Shown piece by piece: positions 29,270-40,021 of a stretch of DNA of 64,000 nucleotides (positions are counted from its first letter, which is position 1; the number at the start of each line of letters is the position of its first letter). This DNA is from Mycoavidus sp. HKI (GTDB lineage: Bacteria; Pseudomonadota; Gammaproteobacteria; Burkholderiales; Burkholderiaceae), in NCBI RefSeq assembly GCF_020023735.2, contig NZ_CP076444.2:1813501-1877500 (forward strand). Direction: 5' to 3'. The notes under the pieces were generated by a model that saw nothing but the letters and a program-made list of their open reading frames with translations, ran no database searches and was not told where the DNA came from. Both the position numbers and the translations under genes were made by a program.

Positions 29270-30724
29270 TTATGATGCGATAGGCACATCCGCTGGCCGC
29301 GGCGTATCACCAGTACGCTCAAGCCAGCCTCCGCCTAAATATTGATATAGATTGACCAGATTAACCAGCCGTGCCAAGCGGCTTGAAATCAGTGCTTGCT
29401 CGGCTGCATATAAGCTCGTCTGCGCACTCAACACCCGCAGATAGCTATCAATGCCATTGCGATAACGCAAGGTGGACAGATCAAGCCGACGTTGTTGAGC
29501 TGCGGTGTAGCGCTTAAGCGACGCAATTTGTTCATCGTAGGTACCGCGCGCGGCAAGCCCATCCGCTACTTCGCGAAAGGCCGTTTGAATCGCTTTTTCA
29601 TATTGTGCAACAGAGACCCGCTTACCTGCTTGCGCCGCATCAAGATTGGCAAGATTCGCACCACCGCTAAAAATAGGCAGTGAAACCTTTGGCACAAAAC
29701 CCCAAGCAATCGAGCCTGGTTTAAACAACCCACCCAGGTCCGGGCTCGCACTGCCAAACTGTCCGGTGAGCGAAATACTCGGAAAAAATGCAGCCCGAGC
29801 CGCGCCAATATTGGCGTTAGCCGCCCGCAAATTTTCTTCAGCTGCGGCAATGTCCGGGCGACGCACCAGCAAATCCGATGGTAAGCCTTCTGGAATATCA
29901 GCCAGTATCGACTGGTGATCAAGCGGCAATGGCTGCGGTAAATCGGCGGGCAACGGTTCGCCGACTAAGAGCGTGAGCGCATTTTCAGACTGGGCCCGTA
30001 GACGCAGTTGATTTTGGTGATTGGCCTGGGCTTGCTCAACAGTACTCTCAGCCTCTTGCAAATCAAGCTCAGAGCCAACGCCTGCGTCAAACTGCACGTT
30101 GGCAAGCCGGTAAGATTCCTGAGCAGCGCTAAGGGTTGCTTGGGTGACTTTGAGCTGCTCGTCATAGGCATGGGTGGTTAAATATTGGTTAGCTAACTGC
30201 GCCACTAACGAAATTTCAACCGCCTTGCGGGCCTGAGCCGTCGCTAAATATTGCGCCAGGACTTGATCTTTTAAGCTCCGTAGCTTGCCAAAAAGGTCAA
30301 TTTCCCACGCCGCAGCCGCGCCCACCTCATACTGGCTAGCCACCACTGCACGGTTAAGCATGGAGAGCTCAGCGGGGGTGCGACTACGATTGCCAGCCCC
30401 TTGCGCACGCAAATCCGGCACCAAGCCTGCGCGCTGAATCCGATATTGTGCACGTGCTTGTTGCACATTTAATGCCGCTACGCGCAAATCACGGTTATTG
30501 CGTAACGCCAGCTCAATCAACTTTTGCAAACGCGGGTCTGCAAAGAACTGGCGCCAGCCCAAATCAACCGGCGCTGAGGCTGACTCGGTCAGCAAGGTAT
30601 ACGCATCCCCCGTAGGATAGGTGGCGGCAACCGGCGCTGCTGGGCGCTCATAACGAGGTGCCAGCGTACAGGCAGCTGAAACTGCTGCGATTGACAATGC
30701 AGCTAAAAGAGAAAATTCACGCAT
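29270..30724 (-). CDS. Outer-membrane efflux lipoprotein (NodT/OprM family)
   Basis: 484 residues. A lipoprotein signal ends at the cysteine in AAVSAACTLAP. Two OEP repeats give the TolC-like beta-barrel and helical tunnel; marks are LNVQQARAQYRIQRAGLVPDLRA and RPDIAAAEENLRAANANIGAARAAFFPSISL. It is the outer-membrane channel of the tripartite pump encoded just upstream. Third gene of the operon, 17 bases after the RND transporter. Confidence 0.94.
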   Translation of the reverse strand: MREFSLLAALSIAAVSAACTLAPRYERPAAPVAATYPTGDAYTLLTESASAPVDLGWRQFFADPRLQKLIELALRNNRDLRVAALNVQQARAQYRIQRAGLVPDLRAQGAGNRSRTPAELSMLNRAVVASQYEVGAAAAWEIDLFGKLRSLKDQVLAQYLATAQARKAVEISLVAQLANQYLTTHAYDEQLKVTQATLSAAQESYRLANVQFDAGVGSELDLQEAESTVEQAQANHQNQLRLRAQSENALTLLVGEPLPADLPQPLPLDHQSILADIPEGLPSDLLVRRPDIAAAEENLRAANANIGAARAAFFPSISLTGQFGSASPDLGGLFKPGSIAWGFVPKVSLPIFSGGANLANLDAAQAGKRVSVAQYEKAIQTAFREVADGLAARGTYDEQIASLKRYTAAQQRRLDLSTLRYRNGIDSYLRVLSAQTSLYAAEQALISSRLARLVNLVNLYQYLGGGWLERTGDTPRPADVPIAS

Positions 30725-30741
30725 TTACATGTTCCTGAGGT

Positions 30742-33700
30742 TCAAATTTTCGGGTGAGTATCTGCATCCGAATTGCTCTCATGACTCGAAGCGTTCACCA
30801 TCGGGTCAGCGCCAGCTTGCACCTTCTGCTTTGATTTAGATTGACAGAATTTGCTACGCACCACCACAAAGAACATTGGGATGATGAAAATGGCGATAAA
30901 GGTGGCGCTCAACATCCCGCCGATAACCCCCGTGCCAATCGCATGTTGACCAGCAGAACCGGCACCACGGCTAATTGCCAAAGGCAGCACACCAAGCACA
31001 AAAGCCAATGAAGTCATCAAGATTGGCCGCAAACGCAAACGCGCGGCTTCGATGGCAGCTTCCATTGCAGTTCTGCCCTGTGCCTGCAGTTCTTTGGCGA
31101 ACTCAACAATCAAAATTGCGTTTTTTGCAGACAAACCAACAGTGGTCAATAAGCCCACCTGGAAATACACATCATTAGATAGGCCGCGACCTGTCGCCGC
31201 CAATAAAGCACCAATGATTCCAAGTGGCACCACCAAGATCACCGAGAATGGAATCGACCAGCTTTCATAAAGCGCAGCTAGGCTTAAAAACACCACCAAG
31301 ATTGAAATGGCATACAGTAATGGCGCTTGCGAGCCGGATAAAATCTCCTGGAGCGACATACCGGTCCACTCATAGCCAATGCCATGCGGCAATTTTGCTG
31401 CCAGGTTTTGCATTTCTTGAATTGCATCCCCCGTGCTTTTGCCAGGAGTTGCTAAGCCCTGGATGGCTACCGAGGAAACACCGTTATAACGCTCAAGCTT
31501 AGGCGAGCCATAACCCCAATGCGAACTGACAAATGACGAGAACGGCACCATCTCGCCTTGCGCATTGCGGATATACCAACGCTGAATGTCTTCCGGGGTC
31601 ATACGAAAAGGGGCGTCGCCTTGGACCAGAACCTTTTTGATGCGGTTATCCCTATCTAGGAAACTGTTAACGTAAGTTCCGCCCCAAGCAATCGAGAAAC
31701 TCCGATCAATCAAAGACAATGGAATCCCCAGCGCGCTGGCCTTCTCACGATTAATATCCACATGAAATTCCGGCGTGTCATTCAGACCGTTCGGGCGCAC
31801 CTGCATCAATATTGGGCTTTGTGCCGCCATCCCTAGCAACTGATTGCGCGCTTGCATCAAGGCATCATGGCCGAGACCGGCGCGATCTTGCAATTGCATA
31901 TCAAAGCCAGAGGCTGTGCCAAGCTCGATAATCGGCGGTGGATTAATCGGAAACACCATGGCATCTTTAATCTGCGAAAAACGCATAAAAGAGCGCTGCA
32001 TGAGTGCTTGTACCGATTGATCCGCTCTCGTACGCTGTTTCCAATCTTTTAATCTAACAAAAACCATACCCGAATTTTGGCCACTGCCAGCAAAACTAAA
32101 GCCATTGACCTCAAAGGCCGATTCAACCAGCTGGCTTTCATCTTGCAACAGGTATTGGCTAACTTCGCTCAGGACTGCTTGGGTCCGCTGTTGGGTTGAG
32201 CCTGGCGGGGTTTGCACCAGCACAAATAAAATCCCTTGGTCTTCATCCGGCAAGAAAGCCGTAGGCATGCGCATAAACAGCACACCAACGACCACGATAA
32301 TCACCGCATAAATGCCAAACCAACGTCCAGAGCGAGCGATGACACCACGCACGCCTGACTGGTATTTATCGCGACCACGCTCGAAAGTCCGGTTAAACCA
32401 GCCGAAAAACCCTTTTTTCTCTTCGTGGTGTCCTTTAGGAATCGGTTTGAGCAAACTCACGCATAAAGCTGGCGTCAGAATCAGTGCCACTAATACTGAG
32501 AGCACCATCGCCGACACAATGGTCAGTGAGAACTGACGATAGATTGCTCCCACTGAACCGCTGGAAAACGCCATCGGTACAAATACCGCGGATAAAACAA
32601 GCGCCACGCCAACCAGCGCACCCGTAATCTGGCCCATTGCTTTACGGGTTGCCTCGCGCGGTGAAAGCCCTTCTTCCGCCATGACCCGCTCGACGTTTTC
32701 AACGACCACAATCGCATCATCGACTAATAACCCAATCGCCAGCACAAGGCCAAACATCGACAAGGTATTAATCGAAAAACCGACCGCCGCCATCACGCCA
32801 AACGTACCCAACAACACAATTGGCACGGCAATGGTTGGGATCAGCGTAGCACGCCAATTTTGCAGGAATAAGTACATCACCAAAAACACCAGCACAATCC
32901 CTTCAAATAGTGTCTTGATCACTTCTTCGATCGAGATGCGCACAAAGGGCGTGGTGTCGTATGGATATTTCACGACTAAACCGGGCGGGAAGTATTTCGA
33001 TAATTCTTCAATCCGTTCACGTACCAGCCGCGCGGTTTGCAAGGCATTCGCGCCCGTCGCCAGTTTAAGCGCAAAGCCAGCGGTAGGCTGGCCGTTATAG
33101 CGGGTATCTACGTTATAGCTTTCACCGCCGAGTTCAATCCGTGCGACATCGCGCAAACGTACTTGTGAACCGTCTGGCATCACCCTTAATAAGACATTGC
33201 TAAATTGTTCCGGCGTCCTTAACAAGGTTGCTTCGGTGATCACCGCATTGAGTTGTTGCTTGTCCACGGCCGGTAAGCCACCTAACTGACCCCCTGGCAC
33301 TTGGACATTTTGCTCAGAGAGTGCGTTGGTGACATCGACTGGTGTTAGGCGGTAGCTAGCCAGTTTATCTGGATGCAACCACACTCGCATTGCATACTGG
33401 GTGCCAAACAGCGTCGTGGTGCCGACCCCATCAACCCGGCTAATTGGATCTTGCACATTGGCCGCAACATAATTGGCCAAATCAAACTTATTCATGCTAC
33501 CGTCGGTAGACACGAAGGCTAATACCATCAAGAAACTACCGGACGACTTAGTAACTTTGATACCTTGTTGCTGCACGGTTTGCGGCAATAGGGGTAAGGC
33601 CAGTTGTAGTTTGTTTTGCACCTGCACTTGCGCCACATCCGGGTTGGTACCCGGCGCGAAGGTCAGCGTAATATTTGCGCCCCCCGAGTTTTCACTGGTG

Positions 33701-33939
33701 GAGGACATATACAGCAAATGGTCGATCCCATTCATTTGCTGTTCAATCACCTGGGTGACTGTGTTTTCAACGGTTTGGGCCGATGCGCCTGGATAGGCTG
33801 CGCTGATTTGCACTGCGGGCGGCGCTACCGATGGATACTGTTCAACAGGCAAGGTGCGAATCGACAACGCTCCGGCCATCATCAAAATAATGGCCAGCAC
33901 CCATGCAAAAATCGGTCGATCGATAAAAAACTTAACCAT
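30742..33939 (-). CDS. RND multidrug efflux transporter, HAE1 family (AcrB/MexB-like)
   Basis: 1065 residues, the HAE1 length. Twelve membrane helices and two large periplasmic loops. The N-terminus [23 protein letters not shown] is typical. TM4 carries the proton-relay acids in [22 protein letters not shown], and [16 protein letters not shown] is the TM10 Lys region. Substrates are probably hydrophobic drugs or detergents, by family. No TetR/MarR repressor gene is adjacent, so control is not evident. Confidence 0.96.
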   Translation of the reverse strand: MVKFFIDRPIFAWVLAIILMMAGALSIRTLPVEQYPSVAPPAVQISAAYPGASAQTVENTVTQVIEQQMNGIDHLLYMSSTSENSGGANITLTFAPGTNPDVAQVQVQNKLQLALPLLPQTVQQQGIKVTKSSGSFLMVLAFVSTDGSMNKFDLANYVAANVQDPISRVDGVGTTTLFGTQYAMRVWLHPDKLASYRLTPVDVTNALSEQNVQVPGGQLGGLPAVDKQQLNAVITEATLLRTPEQFSNVLLRVMPDGSQVRLRDVARIELGGESYNVDTRYNGQPTAGFALKLATGANALQTARLVRERIEELSKYFPPGLVVKYPYDTTPFVRISIEEVIKTLFEGIVLVFLVMYLFLQNWRATLIPTIAVPIVLLGTFGVMAAVGFSINTLSMFGLVLAIGLLVDDAIVVVENVERVMAEEGLSPREATRKAMGQITGALVGVALVLSAVFVPMAFSSGSVGAIYRQFSLTIVSAMVLSVLVALILTPALCVSLLKPIPKGHHEEKKGFFGWFNRTFERGRDKYQSGVRGVIARSGRWFGIYAVIIVVVGVLFMRMPTAFLPDEDQGILFVLVQTPPGSTQQRTQAVLSEVSQYLLQDESQLVESAFEVNGFSFAGSGQNSGMVFVRLKDWKQRTRADQSVQALMQRSFMRFSQIKDAMVFPINPPPIIELGTASGFDMQLQDRAGLGHDALMQARNQLLGMAAQSPILMQVRPNGLNDTPEFHVDINREKASALGIPLSLIDRSFSIAWGGTYVNSFLDRDNRIKKVLVQGDAPFRMTPEDIQRWYIRNAQGEMVPFSSFVSSHWGYGSPKLERYNGVSSVAIQGLATPGKSTGDAIQEMQNLAAKLPHGIGYEWTGMSLQEILSGSQAPLLYAISILVVFLSLAALYESWSIPFSVILVVPLGIIGALLAATGRGLSNDVYFQVGLLTTVGLSAKNAILIVEFAKELQAQGRTAMEAAIEAARLRLRPILMTSLAFVLGVLPLAISRGAGSAGQHAIGTGVIGGMLSATFIAIFIIPMFFVVVRSKFCQSKSKQKVQAGADPMVNASSHESNSDADTHPKI

Positions 33940-33968
33940 GGAAATGGTTTTCCTTATTTTTAATACGG

Positions 33969-35177
33969 TTATTCTGCGTTGGCGTTAGCGTCCGCGGCGT
34001 CGCTGGCCGCAGGCTGTGGCCCAGCAGCAGCTTCAGTCGTCGGCGATACCTGTGTGGTTACCGGTTTGACGGTCATCCCAGGCTGCACTTTTTGCAATCC
34101 TTGCACAATAACTCTGTCGCCTGCGTTCAATCCACTCGCTACCAGCCAATTATCATCAGCCGCTCGCATCGTGGTCAGTACACGCAAAGCGACTTTATTA
34201 TCTTGATCGACAATCAAGGCAGTCGGTTGGCCTTTTGCGTCATGAGTCACGCCAACCTGCGGCACCACCAGCGCACGATGGTTCACGCCTTCTTGGATGC
34301 GCGCACGAACAAACATACCAGGCAGCAAGGCTTTTTTCGGATTTGGAAAGAGCGCGCGTAAGGTGATCGTGCCCGTACCCGGTTCGACCGCGATATCGGA
34401 AAACTGCAACTTTCCTTGGAACGGATAAGATGAGCCATCTTCCAGCACGAGGTCGACCTTGACCTCGTTACGACCAGTCATTTGTAATTGGCCGTCTGCC
34501 ATTTCACGGCGCAAACGCAAAACGTCACTGCTCGATTGCGTCACATCAACATAAATCGGGTCGATTTGCTGCACCGTGGCTAACAACGTTGCCTGGCTGG
34601 CTTGCACATAAGCGCCTGGAGTGACATAGGATTTGCCAATCCAACCTGCAATCGGCGAGCTCACTTCGGTATAGCCAAGGTTAATGCGCGCCACTTCAAG
34701 CGCGGCCTTAGCAACACCAACGTCCGCCATCGCTTGGCCATGCTCAGCCAGCGCATTGTCATATTCTTGCTTGCTAATCGCATTCGCTGCAAGCAACGGT
34801 TTGTAACGTTCGGCCTTAGCCGCGACTGCATTTAAACTAGCGTGTGCTTTTGCCAACGCAGCTTGGCTACTCTCAAACTGAGCTTTATAAGGAGCTGAGT
34901 CAATTTTGTAGAGGCGCTGGCCCGCTTTCACTTCGCTGCCTTCTTTAAATTCACGTTTAAGCACAATGCCATTGACACGTGCGCGCACCTCAGCAATCTG
35001 CCAAGCAGAGGTGCGTCCAGGTACATCAATTGTCACTGGCACAGTTTGCGGCTCTAGGGTGACAATCCCCACTTCCGTTACCGGCGGTGACGGAAGGGCC
35101 TGTTTTTTGCCACAAGCGGCCAGTGCAAGTAGCGCAACAAGACCAATCAAATTGAAAAAGAACCGATTGATATGCAT
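33969..35177 (-). CDS. RND efflux periplasmic adaptor (AcrA/MexA family)
   Basis: 402 residues. A lipoprotein signal ends ALAAC near residue 21. The hairpin, lipoyl and beta-barrel domains are in the usual order, with [40 protein letters not shown] as the lipoyl half-motif. The ATG at 35177 has GAGG before it, so it is preferred over the upstream start. First gene of the adaptor-RND-channel operon, separated from the iron permease upstream by about 130 bases. Confidence 0.95.
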   Translation of the reverse strand: MHINRFFFNLIGLVALLALAACGKKQALPSPPVTEVGIVTLEPQTVPVTIDVPGRTSAWQIAEVRARVNGIVLKREFKEGSEVKAGQRLYKIDSAPYKAQFESSQAALAKAHASLNAVAAKAERYKPLLAANAISKQEYDNALAEHGQAMADVGVAKAALEVARINLGYTEVSSPIAGWIGKSYVTPGAYVQASQATLLATVQQIDPIYVDVTQSSSDVLRLRREMADGQLQMTGRNEVKVDLVLEDGSSYPFQGKLQFSDIAVEPGTGTITLRALFPNPKKALLPGMFVRARIQEGVNHRALVVPQVGVTHDAKGQPTALIVDQDNKVALRVLTTMRAADDNWLVASGLNAGDRVIVQGLQKVQPGMTVKPVTTQVSPTTEAAAGPQPAASDAADANANAE

Positions 35178-35304
35178 GGAGCGACCTCTTGTATTAATCA
35201 TTATTGAAAGAATTTCGAATGGCTTATTATATAGACGGATGGCATACCAAGCTAGCGCATGTATTAGAGCAACGTATCATGGGCTAGAATGCGCCCTTGT
35301 TGAT

Positions 35305-36144
35305 TCATGCCGGCCGATTTTTAACCGTCAGGCACCGCTGTGTACGTCTCACTAACCAAGCCACCACAGCCCAATAAATAAGATACGCCAACACATTCAT
35401 TAACGATGGATACGCACGATAGCCGGTCAATGCCGCCAACAATGTACCCACAGCATTAGAATCATCGAGTAACGCTGAAGTATTCCACAGTGGGTCAATC
35501 AGAGCAGGAAGTATTTCTTTATCAATGAGTTTATCAACGCCTGCTTGGACCAATCCCGCAGCGAGAAAGAGCAACATCATTTCAGTCACGCGAAAAAAAG
35601 CGCGCCAAGAAAACAATTTGCCACCCAGCTGCAATAGGTAAAACGTTAGGAGGGCTAGACCAAAGCCTATCAATACGGCAGCCAGGTGCATAGGCAAAAT
35701 ATATCCTGCTTGCCCAAAACCCAGTCCATAGAGAAAGATGACCGTCTCACTTCCTTCGCGCGCAACTGCTAATGCAGCAAGCAGCGTCACCCCCCACCAA
35801 TGCGCATTTTGAGTACTTTTTTGTAAAGATGCTTCGATGCCTTGTTTTAAGGTACCGCCGTGATACCTCATCCACAATACCATCTGTACAATCAGCACAG
35901 CCGCAATCCAGACCATTGCGGCCTGGAAATAATCCTGGGTTTCACCGGAGAGGGTTTCACTAAAGTTCACTAATGCCGCGCCAAACGCAACCGCCACTAG
36001 CAGACCTAGTCCAACTCCTAGCCACAGATAAGGCAGGCCCTGCCGCGCCGTCTTGTCACCATTGCGCAACCACGCATATAAAATGCCGATCACAAGCAAT
36101 GCCTCAACACTTTCACGCCATACTACAAACAGCACCTGCCCCAT
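35305..36144 (-). CDS. ftrC: FTR1-family high-affinity iron permease (FtrC/EfeU-like)
   Basis: 279 residues, seven membrane helices. It carries both REXXE iron-binding motifs: RESVE at residues 10-14 and REGSE at 129-133. The ATG at 36144 follows GGAG; a TTG 12 bases further up is the only reason for a longer ORF. It follows a cupredoxin gene as in FtrABCD systems of Bordetella and Burkholderia. The partners FtrA (P19) and FtrD (ferredoxin) are absent here. Confidence 0.93.
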   Translation of the reverse strand: MGQVLFVVWRESVEALLVIGILYAWLRNGDKTARQGLPYLWLGVGLGLLVAVAFGAALVNFSETLSGETQDYFQAAMVWIAAVLIVQMVLWMRYHGGTLKQGIEASLQKSTQNAHWWGVTLLAALAVAREGSETVIFLYGLGFGQAGYILPMHLAAVLIGFGLALLTFYLLQLGGKLFSWRAFFRVTEMMLLFLAAGLVQAGVDKLIDKEILPALIDPLWNTSALLDDSNAVGTLLAALTGYRAYPSLMNVLAYLIYWAVVAWLVRRTQRCLTVKNRPA

Positions 36145-36213
36145 TGAGCTCTCCAAAGCTACCTGATTACCGCCTACGGCTATCCCTATCCTTGTTTCTA
36201 CTTAAACTCAAAT

Positions 36214-36564
36214 TTATCTCGCGACGATTACCCCTTGTGCCGTCGCTTGATGAAAATCATCGAAAAATTTGTATTCGCCCGGTGCCATTTTTTTAATCAC
36301 AACAAAAGATTTGGCGCCAGGGCTGAGCACCTTCTCTTTACGCAATTGAATGCTTTCAAATTCAACCGCGCTTTTGCCGGTATTTTCAATTTCAAGTTTG
36401 ATCGCCTGATTAGCCGGCACCTCGATGCGAGAGGGCATCAATTTCCCGTCAGCCATCTCAAGTTTGAAGGTCGGTAACTCTTCTTTTGTTTCTGTGCGCG
36501 CGTGTACACCATTGGACAACGCACAAGTCAGCGTGAAAAGAGTAATTATGAGACTGATTTTCAT
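36214..36564 (-). CDS. ftrB: Periplasmic cupredoxin-domain protein (FtrB-like)
   Basis: 116 residues: a signal peptide to about HARTE and then a compact cupredoxin_1 domain (LMPSRIEVPANQAIKLEIENTGKSAVEFES...MAPGEYKFFDDFH). In Ftr systems this protein oxidises ferrous iron before uptake by the FTR1 permease. The usual Cys ligand is not obvious, so copper binding is uncertain. Ribosome site AAGGA. A Fur box lies about 75-95 bases upstream. Confidence 0.8.
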   Translation of the reverse strand: MKISLIITLFTLTCALSNGVHARTETKEELPTFKLEMADGKLMPSRIEVPANQAIKLEIENTGKSAVEFESIQLRKEKVLSPGAKSFVVIKKMAPGEYKFFDDFHQATAQGVIVAR

Positions 36565-36638
36565 TTAAATATTCCTTGATGAGAGGATTTAATATTGAGT
36601 TGGACAAACGGGCAGTACTAAAAAGCAATGGTAGCGCT

Positions 36639-36660
36639 AATGCGAATCATTCTCAATGAG
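36639..36660 (-). promoter_or_regulatory. Fur box upstream of ftrBC
   Basis: AATGCGAATCATTCTCAATGAG matches the overlapping-hexamer Fur consensus well (GATAATGATAATCATTATC core). It lies 75-96 bases before the cupredoxin ATG, where iron-dependent repression of ftrBC would act. Confidence 0.75.
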
Positions 36661-36707
36661 AAATAAGTATACCACCCTTTTAATTTATCTCACGCTTAGA
36701 TCTGAAT

Positions 36708-36744
36708 AAAAAAAGGGCCACACGAAGTGTGTGCGGCCCTTTTT
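36708..36744 (-). terminator. Rho-independent terminator
   Basis: Stem GGGCC-CACAC with a GAA loop and GTGTG-CGGCCC, flanked by A-run and T-run, so it can work in both directions. It ends the glycosyltransferase transcript (minus) and separates it from the Fur-controlled genes. Confidence 0.85.
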
Positions 36745-37809
36745 CTAACCTACTGCGACTTCACGTAACACAGTGCGGTGTTGTTGATGCAGAAGATGTT
36801 CGTAAGCAACAATATAATCTTCCGCCATCCGTTGCGCGGTAAAGCGTGCTTCAAATTGTTGGCGCACTGTATCGCGCGACACTGTATGCAAGCGCTTCAC
36901 CGCAGCCACCGCCTCCATTTCATCACTCACTAAAAAGCCCGTCACGCCGTGGTCGATCACTTCGGGGACTGAGCCACGCTTGAAAGCAATCACCGGCGTA
37001 CCACAGGCCATCGCCTCAATCATGACTAAACCAAATGGCTCAGGCCAGTCAATCGGAAACAGCAGCGCATGGGCGCCGGACAAGAAAGCGGCTTTTTCCG
37101 CTTCAGAGATTTCACCGATATATTCAACGTGCGGCTGCGACATCAATGGCTTGATCTGCTCGTCGTAATAGGCCTGATCGGCGCGGTCAATTTTGGCTGC
37201 AATTTTGATTGGCAAGCCACATTTAGCGGCAATCGAAATCGCTGTATCAACTCGCTTTTCAGGCGAAATACGACCCAGAAAAGCTAAATAGCCAGGCTGG
37301 ATATCAGGACGAGGCATCAACATTTTTTCCGGCAAGCCATGATAAATGGTTGACAGCCAATTTGCCTGGGGCAGTGGCGAACGTTGACTATCGGAAATGG
37401 ACACCACCTGAGCTTGCGTAAACAGATTGAAAACCGGCTGTAACTCAGGTAAATCAAGACGGCCATGCAAGGTCGTTAGAAACGGTGTGGACTGGCGGCT
37501 AAAAAGTGCGAACGAATGGTAATCAAGATGAAAATGCAGGATATCGAATTCGTCGGCGCGTTGCCGCACCTGTTCGAGCATCCGCATATGGGGTGCGAAC
37601 ATATCGCGAATCTTTGGATCTAAGCGAAGGGCTTGCGGCCATACTGGTTCGAGTTGCGCTGTGGTGACTGAGTCACCACTGGCGAACAAGGTCACATCGT
37701 GGCCCAACTCAACTAAGGCCTCTGTCAAATAAGACACCACTCGTTCTGTACCGCCATACAATTTCGGCGGCACAGCCTCGCATAACGGCGCAATTTGAGC
37801 GATTCGCAT
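36745..37809 (-). CDS. Family 4 glycosyltransferase
   Basis: 354 residues of the GT-B fold. The N-terminal half shows the nucleotide-sugar-independent start RIAQIAPLCEAVPPKLYGGTERVVSYL. The C-terminal half has the GT4 signature MIEAMACGTPVIAFKRGSVPEV with the EX7E pattern. The donor and acceptor cannot be read; a sugar transfer to a surface polymer or a storage sugar is likely. It stands alone between the terminator and a 320-base gap. Confidence 0.9.
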   Translation of the reverse strand: MRIAQIAPLCEAVPPKLYGGTERVVSYLTEALVELGHDVTLFASGDSVTTAQLEPVWPQALRLDPKIRDMFAPHMRMLEQVRQRADEFDILHFHLDYHSFALFSRQSTPFLTTLHGRLDLPELQPVFNLFTQAQVVSISDSQRSPLPQANWLSTIYHGLPEKMLMPRPDIQPGYLAFLGRISPEKRVDTAISIAAKCGLPIKIAAKIDRADQAYYDEQIKPLMSQPHVEYIGEISEAEKAAFLSGAHALLFPIDWPEPFGLVMIEAMACGTPVIAFKRGSVPEVIDHGVTGFLVSDEMEAVAAVKRLHTVSRDTVRQQFEARFTAQRMAEDYIVAYEHLLHQQHRTVLREVAVG

Positions 37810-38131
37810 GACATGATTCTCCTAATATAAAGTCAGGGCAAAAGTTGAAGTACGGCTACCCAGTAGTCAATCACTTCATCACGGATTATTTGCTGCTTAA
37901 AATAAATTCAAGCGGTGAATTTCAAAGTATTTAACTTGTTACAATACAGAAACACTTTGTCGGTCTTTGTTTTACAACGCTGCTTTAAATTATCTGTAGT
38001 GATTTGATAAACAAGTTACTTGCTTTGCCGCTTGTCGATTCCGACATAAAAAGGATCAGGAGCATGGACGCATCCATGTTCCACCCAACAAGTAGCAAGT
38101 AGCTTATTTCACGCAGTCAAGCCGAGGCCAT
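37810..38131. promoter_or_regulatory. Intergenic region with a possible leader ORF before the ABC exporter
   Basis: 322 AT-rich bases between divergent genes. A 12-codon ORF begins at 38064 (MDASMFHPTSSK) behind GGAG, and its first bases form a hairpin (CATGGA-CGCA-TCCATG, 38064-38079). No riboswitch fold is recognised. Confidence 0.35.
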
Positions 38132-40021
38132 ATGATAAACGTCAAGCTTGCAGAAGCCCACTCTTTTGTAGGCACGAATGAAATGAAGATGCGCTCGTCT
38201 ACGACTCAGAGCGATGCGTATAACGCTAAGCTCGCTAGCTATGCTGATCGGCCGCTGGCTTTTCTGTATCAATATATTCGCCGTCACCCAGTCGCCCATG
38301 GCGCCGTGTTCATCAGCGTACTGGCCGCAGTAGGTTGCTCGCTTGCTGCTCAATATGGGATTAAGCATCTGATCGATATACTGAGTCAAGGACGCAGCCA
38401 CTTCACGCAACTATGGAGTGCATTTCTGCTGTTAGCGGGCTTAATCGCTGCCGATAATCTACTCTGGCGCATAGGCGGCTGGGTCAGCACCCACGCGTTT
38501 GTCACCGTGACCGGCGATTTACGGCGAGATCTATTTCAATATTTGAGCGGCCATGCGCAAACCTGGTTTACAGAAAAGCCGCCCGGCCTGCTGGCCAGCC
38601 GGATTACGGCAACCTCAAATGCGGTGTTCACGGCTGAAAATACCATGGCGTGGAATGCTCTGCCGCCCTGCATCGCAGTAGGCGGCGCCATTGCCATAAT
38701 TGCCGCAGTCAATCCGCTCATGGCCGGCGGTCTGCTATTGGTATCGACGGTGCTCGCGCTGATCCTCTTCAAATTGGCGAGTTACGGCGCCAAACACCAC
38801 CGTGGCTTCGCCAAAGAAGCCGCAGCAGTCGATGGCGAGCTCGTCGATGTCATCAGCAATATGGGGCTAGTACGCGCCTTCGGAGCGACGGTCCGCGAGC
38901 AAACCCGCTTTGGCGCGAAGCTCCAAGAAGAAATGCGCGCCCGCCGCAAAAGCTTGCTACATCTTGAAAAATTAAGGCTGTTCCATGCTGTTTCGACGGC
39001 TTTTTTGGCCGCGGGATTGCTCGGCTGGGCCCTTTGGTTATGGACACGCGGCCAAGTCAGCACGGGCGATATTGTACTGGTCAGTTCACTTGGCTTGACG
39101 ATTTTGCACTGCACGCGCGACCTTGCCGTCGCCCTAGTGGATGTGATTCAACATATTGCACGGCTTGCCGAAGCCATTGAGACCTTGCTTGAACCTCATC
39201 AATTGCCCGACCATCCACAAGCACAGACGCTGGTTGAACAAGGTGGACGCGTTGATTTCAATCAAGTTTGTTTTGCCTATCCAAATCGGACGCGCACGCT
39301 CGAGGCATTTGACTTGCACCTCGAGCCAGGCCAGCGGGTTGGCTTAATCGGCAGTTCTGGAGCCGGCAAATCCACGGTACTTGCGTTGTTGCAACATTTT
39401 TATGAACCCCAAGCGGGCCGCATTTTGATCGATGGTCAGGATTTGAGCATGATTACGCAAGAAAGCTTGCGTCAAGCCATCGCCGTCGTGCCGCAAGATA
39501 TTTCGCTCTTACATCGGACGATTTTTGAAAATATCGCTTATGGCCGACCTCATGCTAGCCGCGACGAAGTTCTTGCCGCCGCTCATGAAGCACGCTGCAC
39601 TGAGTTTATCGAAGCGATGCCGCAAGGGTTTGACACCCTAGTGGGCGACCGTGGCACGAAACTCTCAGGCGGCCAGCGGCAACGCATTGCGATTGCCCGC
39701 GCGATTTTGAAAAATGCACCTATCCTGCTCCTCGATGAAGCCACTTCCGCCCTCGATAGCGCCTCAGAAGAAGCAATTCAACAGGCGCTCGATCGACTGA
39801 TGCGCGGCCGCACGGTGATTGCCATCGCCCATCGACTGTCCACGCTACAAAACTTTGACCGTATTATTGTGATGAGCGATGGCAAAGTCATTGATGATGG
39901 CGCCCCCGATGCTTTGCGCGCACAAGCGGGTCTTTATCGTGAACTACTGATGAAGCAATTGGGCAATGGTATGAGCGCCGTCAATTACGATGATGCGCAC
40001 AGTGCTGAACACGCGGCATAA
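38132..40021 (+). CDS. ABC transporter, fused permease and ATPase (exporter)
   Basis: 629 residues. Six membrane helices in the first 330 residues are followed by an ATPase domain. Walker A is GSSGAGKST near residue 405, the signature is LSGGQRQRIAIARAIL, Walker B is ILLLDEATSALDS and the H-loop is IAIAHRLS. Layout and motif spelling closely match the exporter at 10176, so the two are paralogues. Substrate unknown (lipid or peptide are common). A downstream Met at 38183 is possible but has no ribosome site; GAGG lies before 38132. No partner gene is adjacent. Confidence 0.92.
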   Translation: MINVKLAEAHSFVGTNEMKMRSSTTQSDAYNAKLASYADRPLAFLYQYIRRHPVAHGAVFISVLAAVGCSLAAQYGIKHLIDILSQGRSHFTQLWSAFLLLAGLIAADNLLWRIGGWVSTHAFVTVTGDLRRDLFQYLSGHAQTWFTEKPPGLLASRITATSNAVFTAENTMAWNALPPCIAVGGAIAIIAAVNPLMAGGLLLVSTVLALILFKLASYGAKHHRGFAKEAAAVDGELVDVISNMGLVRAFGATVREQTRFGAKLQEEMRARRKSLLHLEKLRLFHAVSTAFLAAGLLGWALWLWTRGQVSTGDIVLVSSLGLTILHCTRDLAVALVDVIQHIARLAEAIETLLEPHQLPDHPQAQTLVEQGGRVDFNQVCFAYPNRTRTLEAFDLHLEPGQRVGLIGSSGAGKSTVLALLQHFYEPQAGRILIDGQDLSMITQESLRQAIAVVPQDISLLHRTIFENIAYGRPHASRDEVLAAAHEARCTEFIEAMPQGFDTLVGDRGTKLSGGQRQRIAIARAILKNAPILLLDEATSALDSASEEAIQQALDRLMRGRTVIAIAHRLSTLQNFDRIIVMSDGKVIDDGAPDALRAQAGLYRELLMKQLGNGMSAVNYDDAHSAEHAA

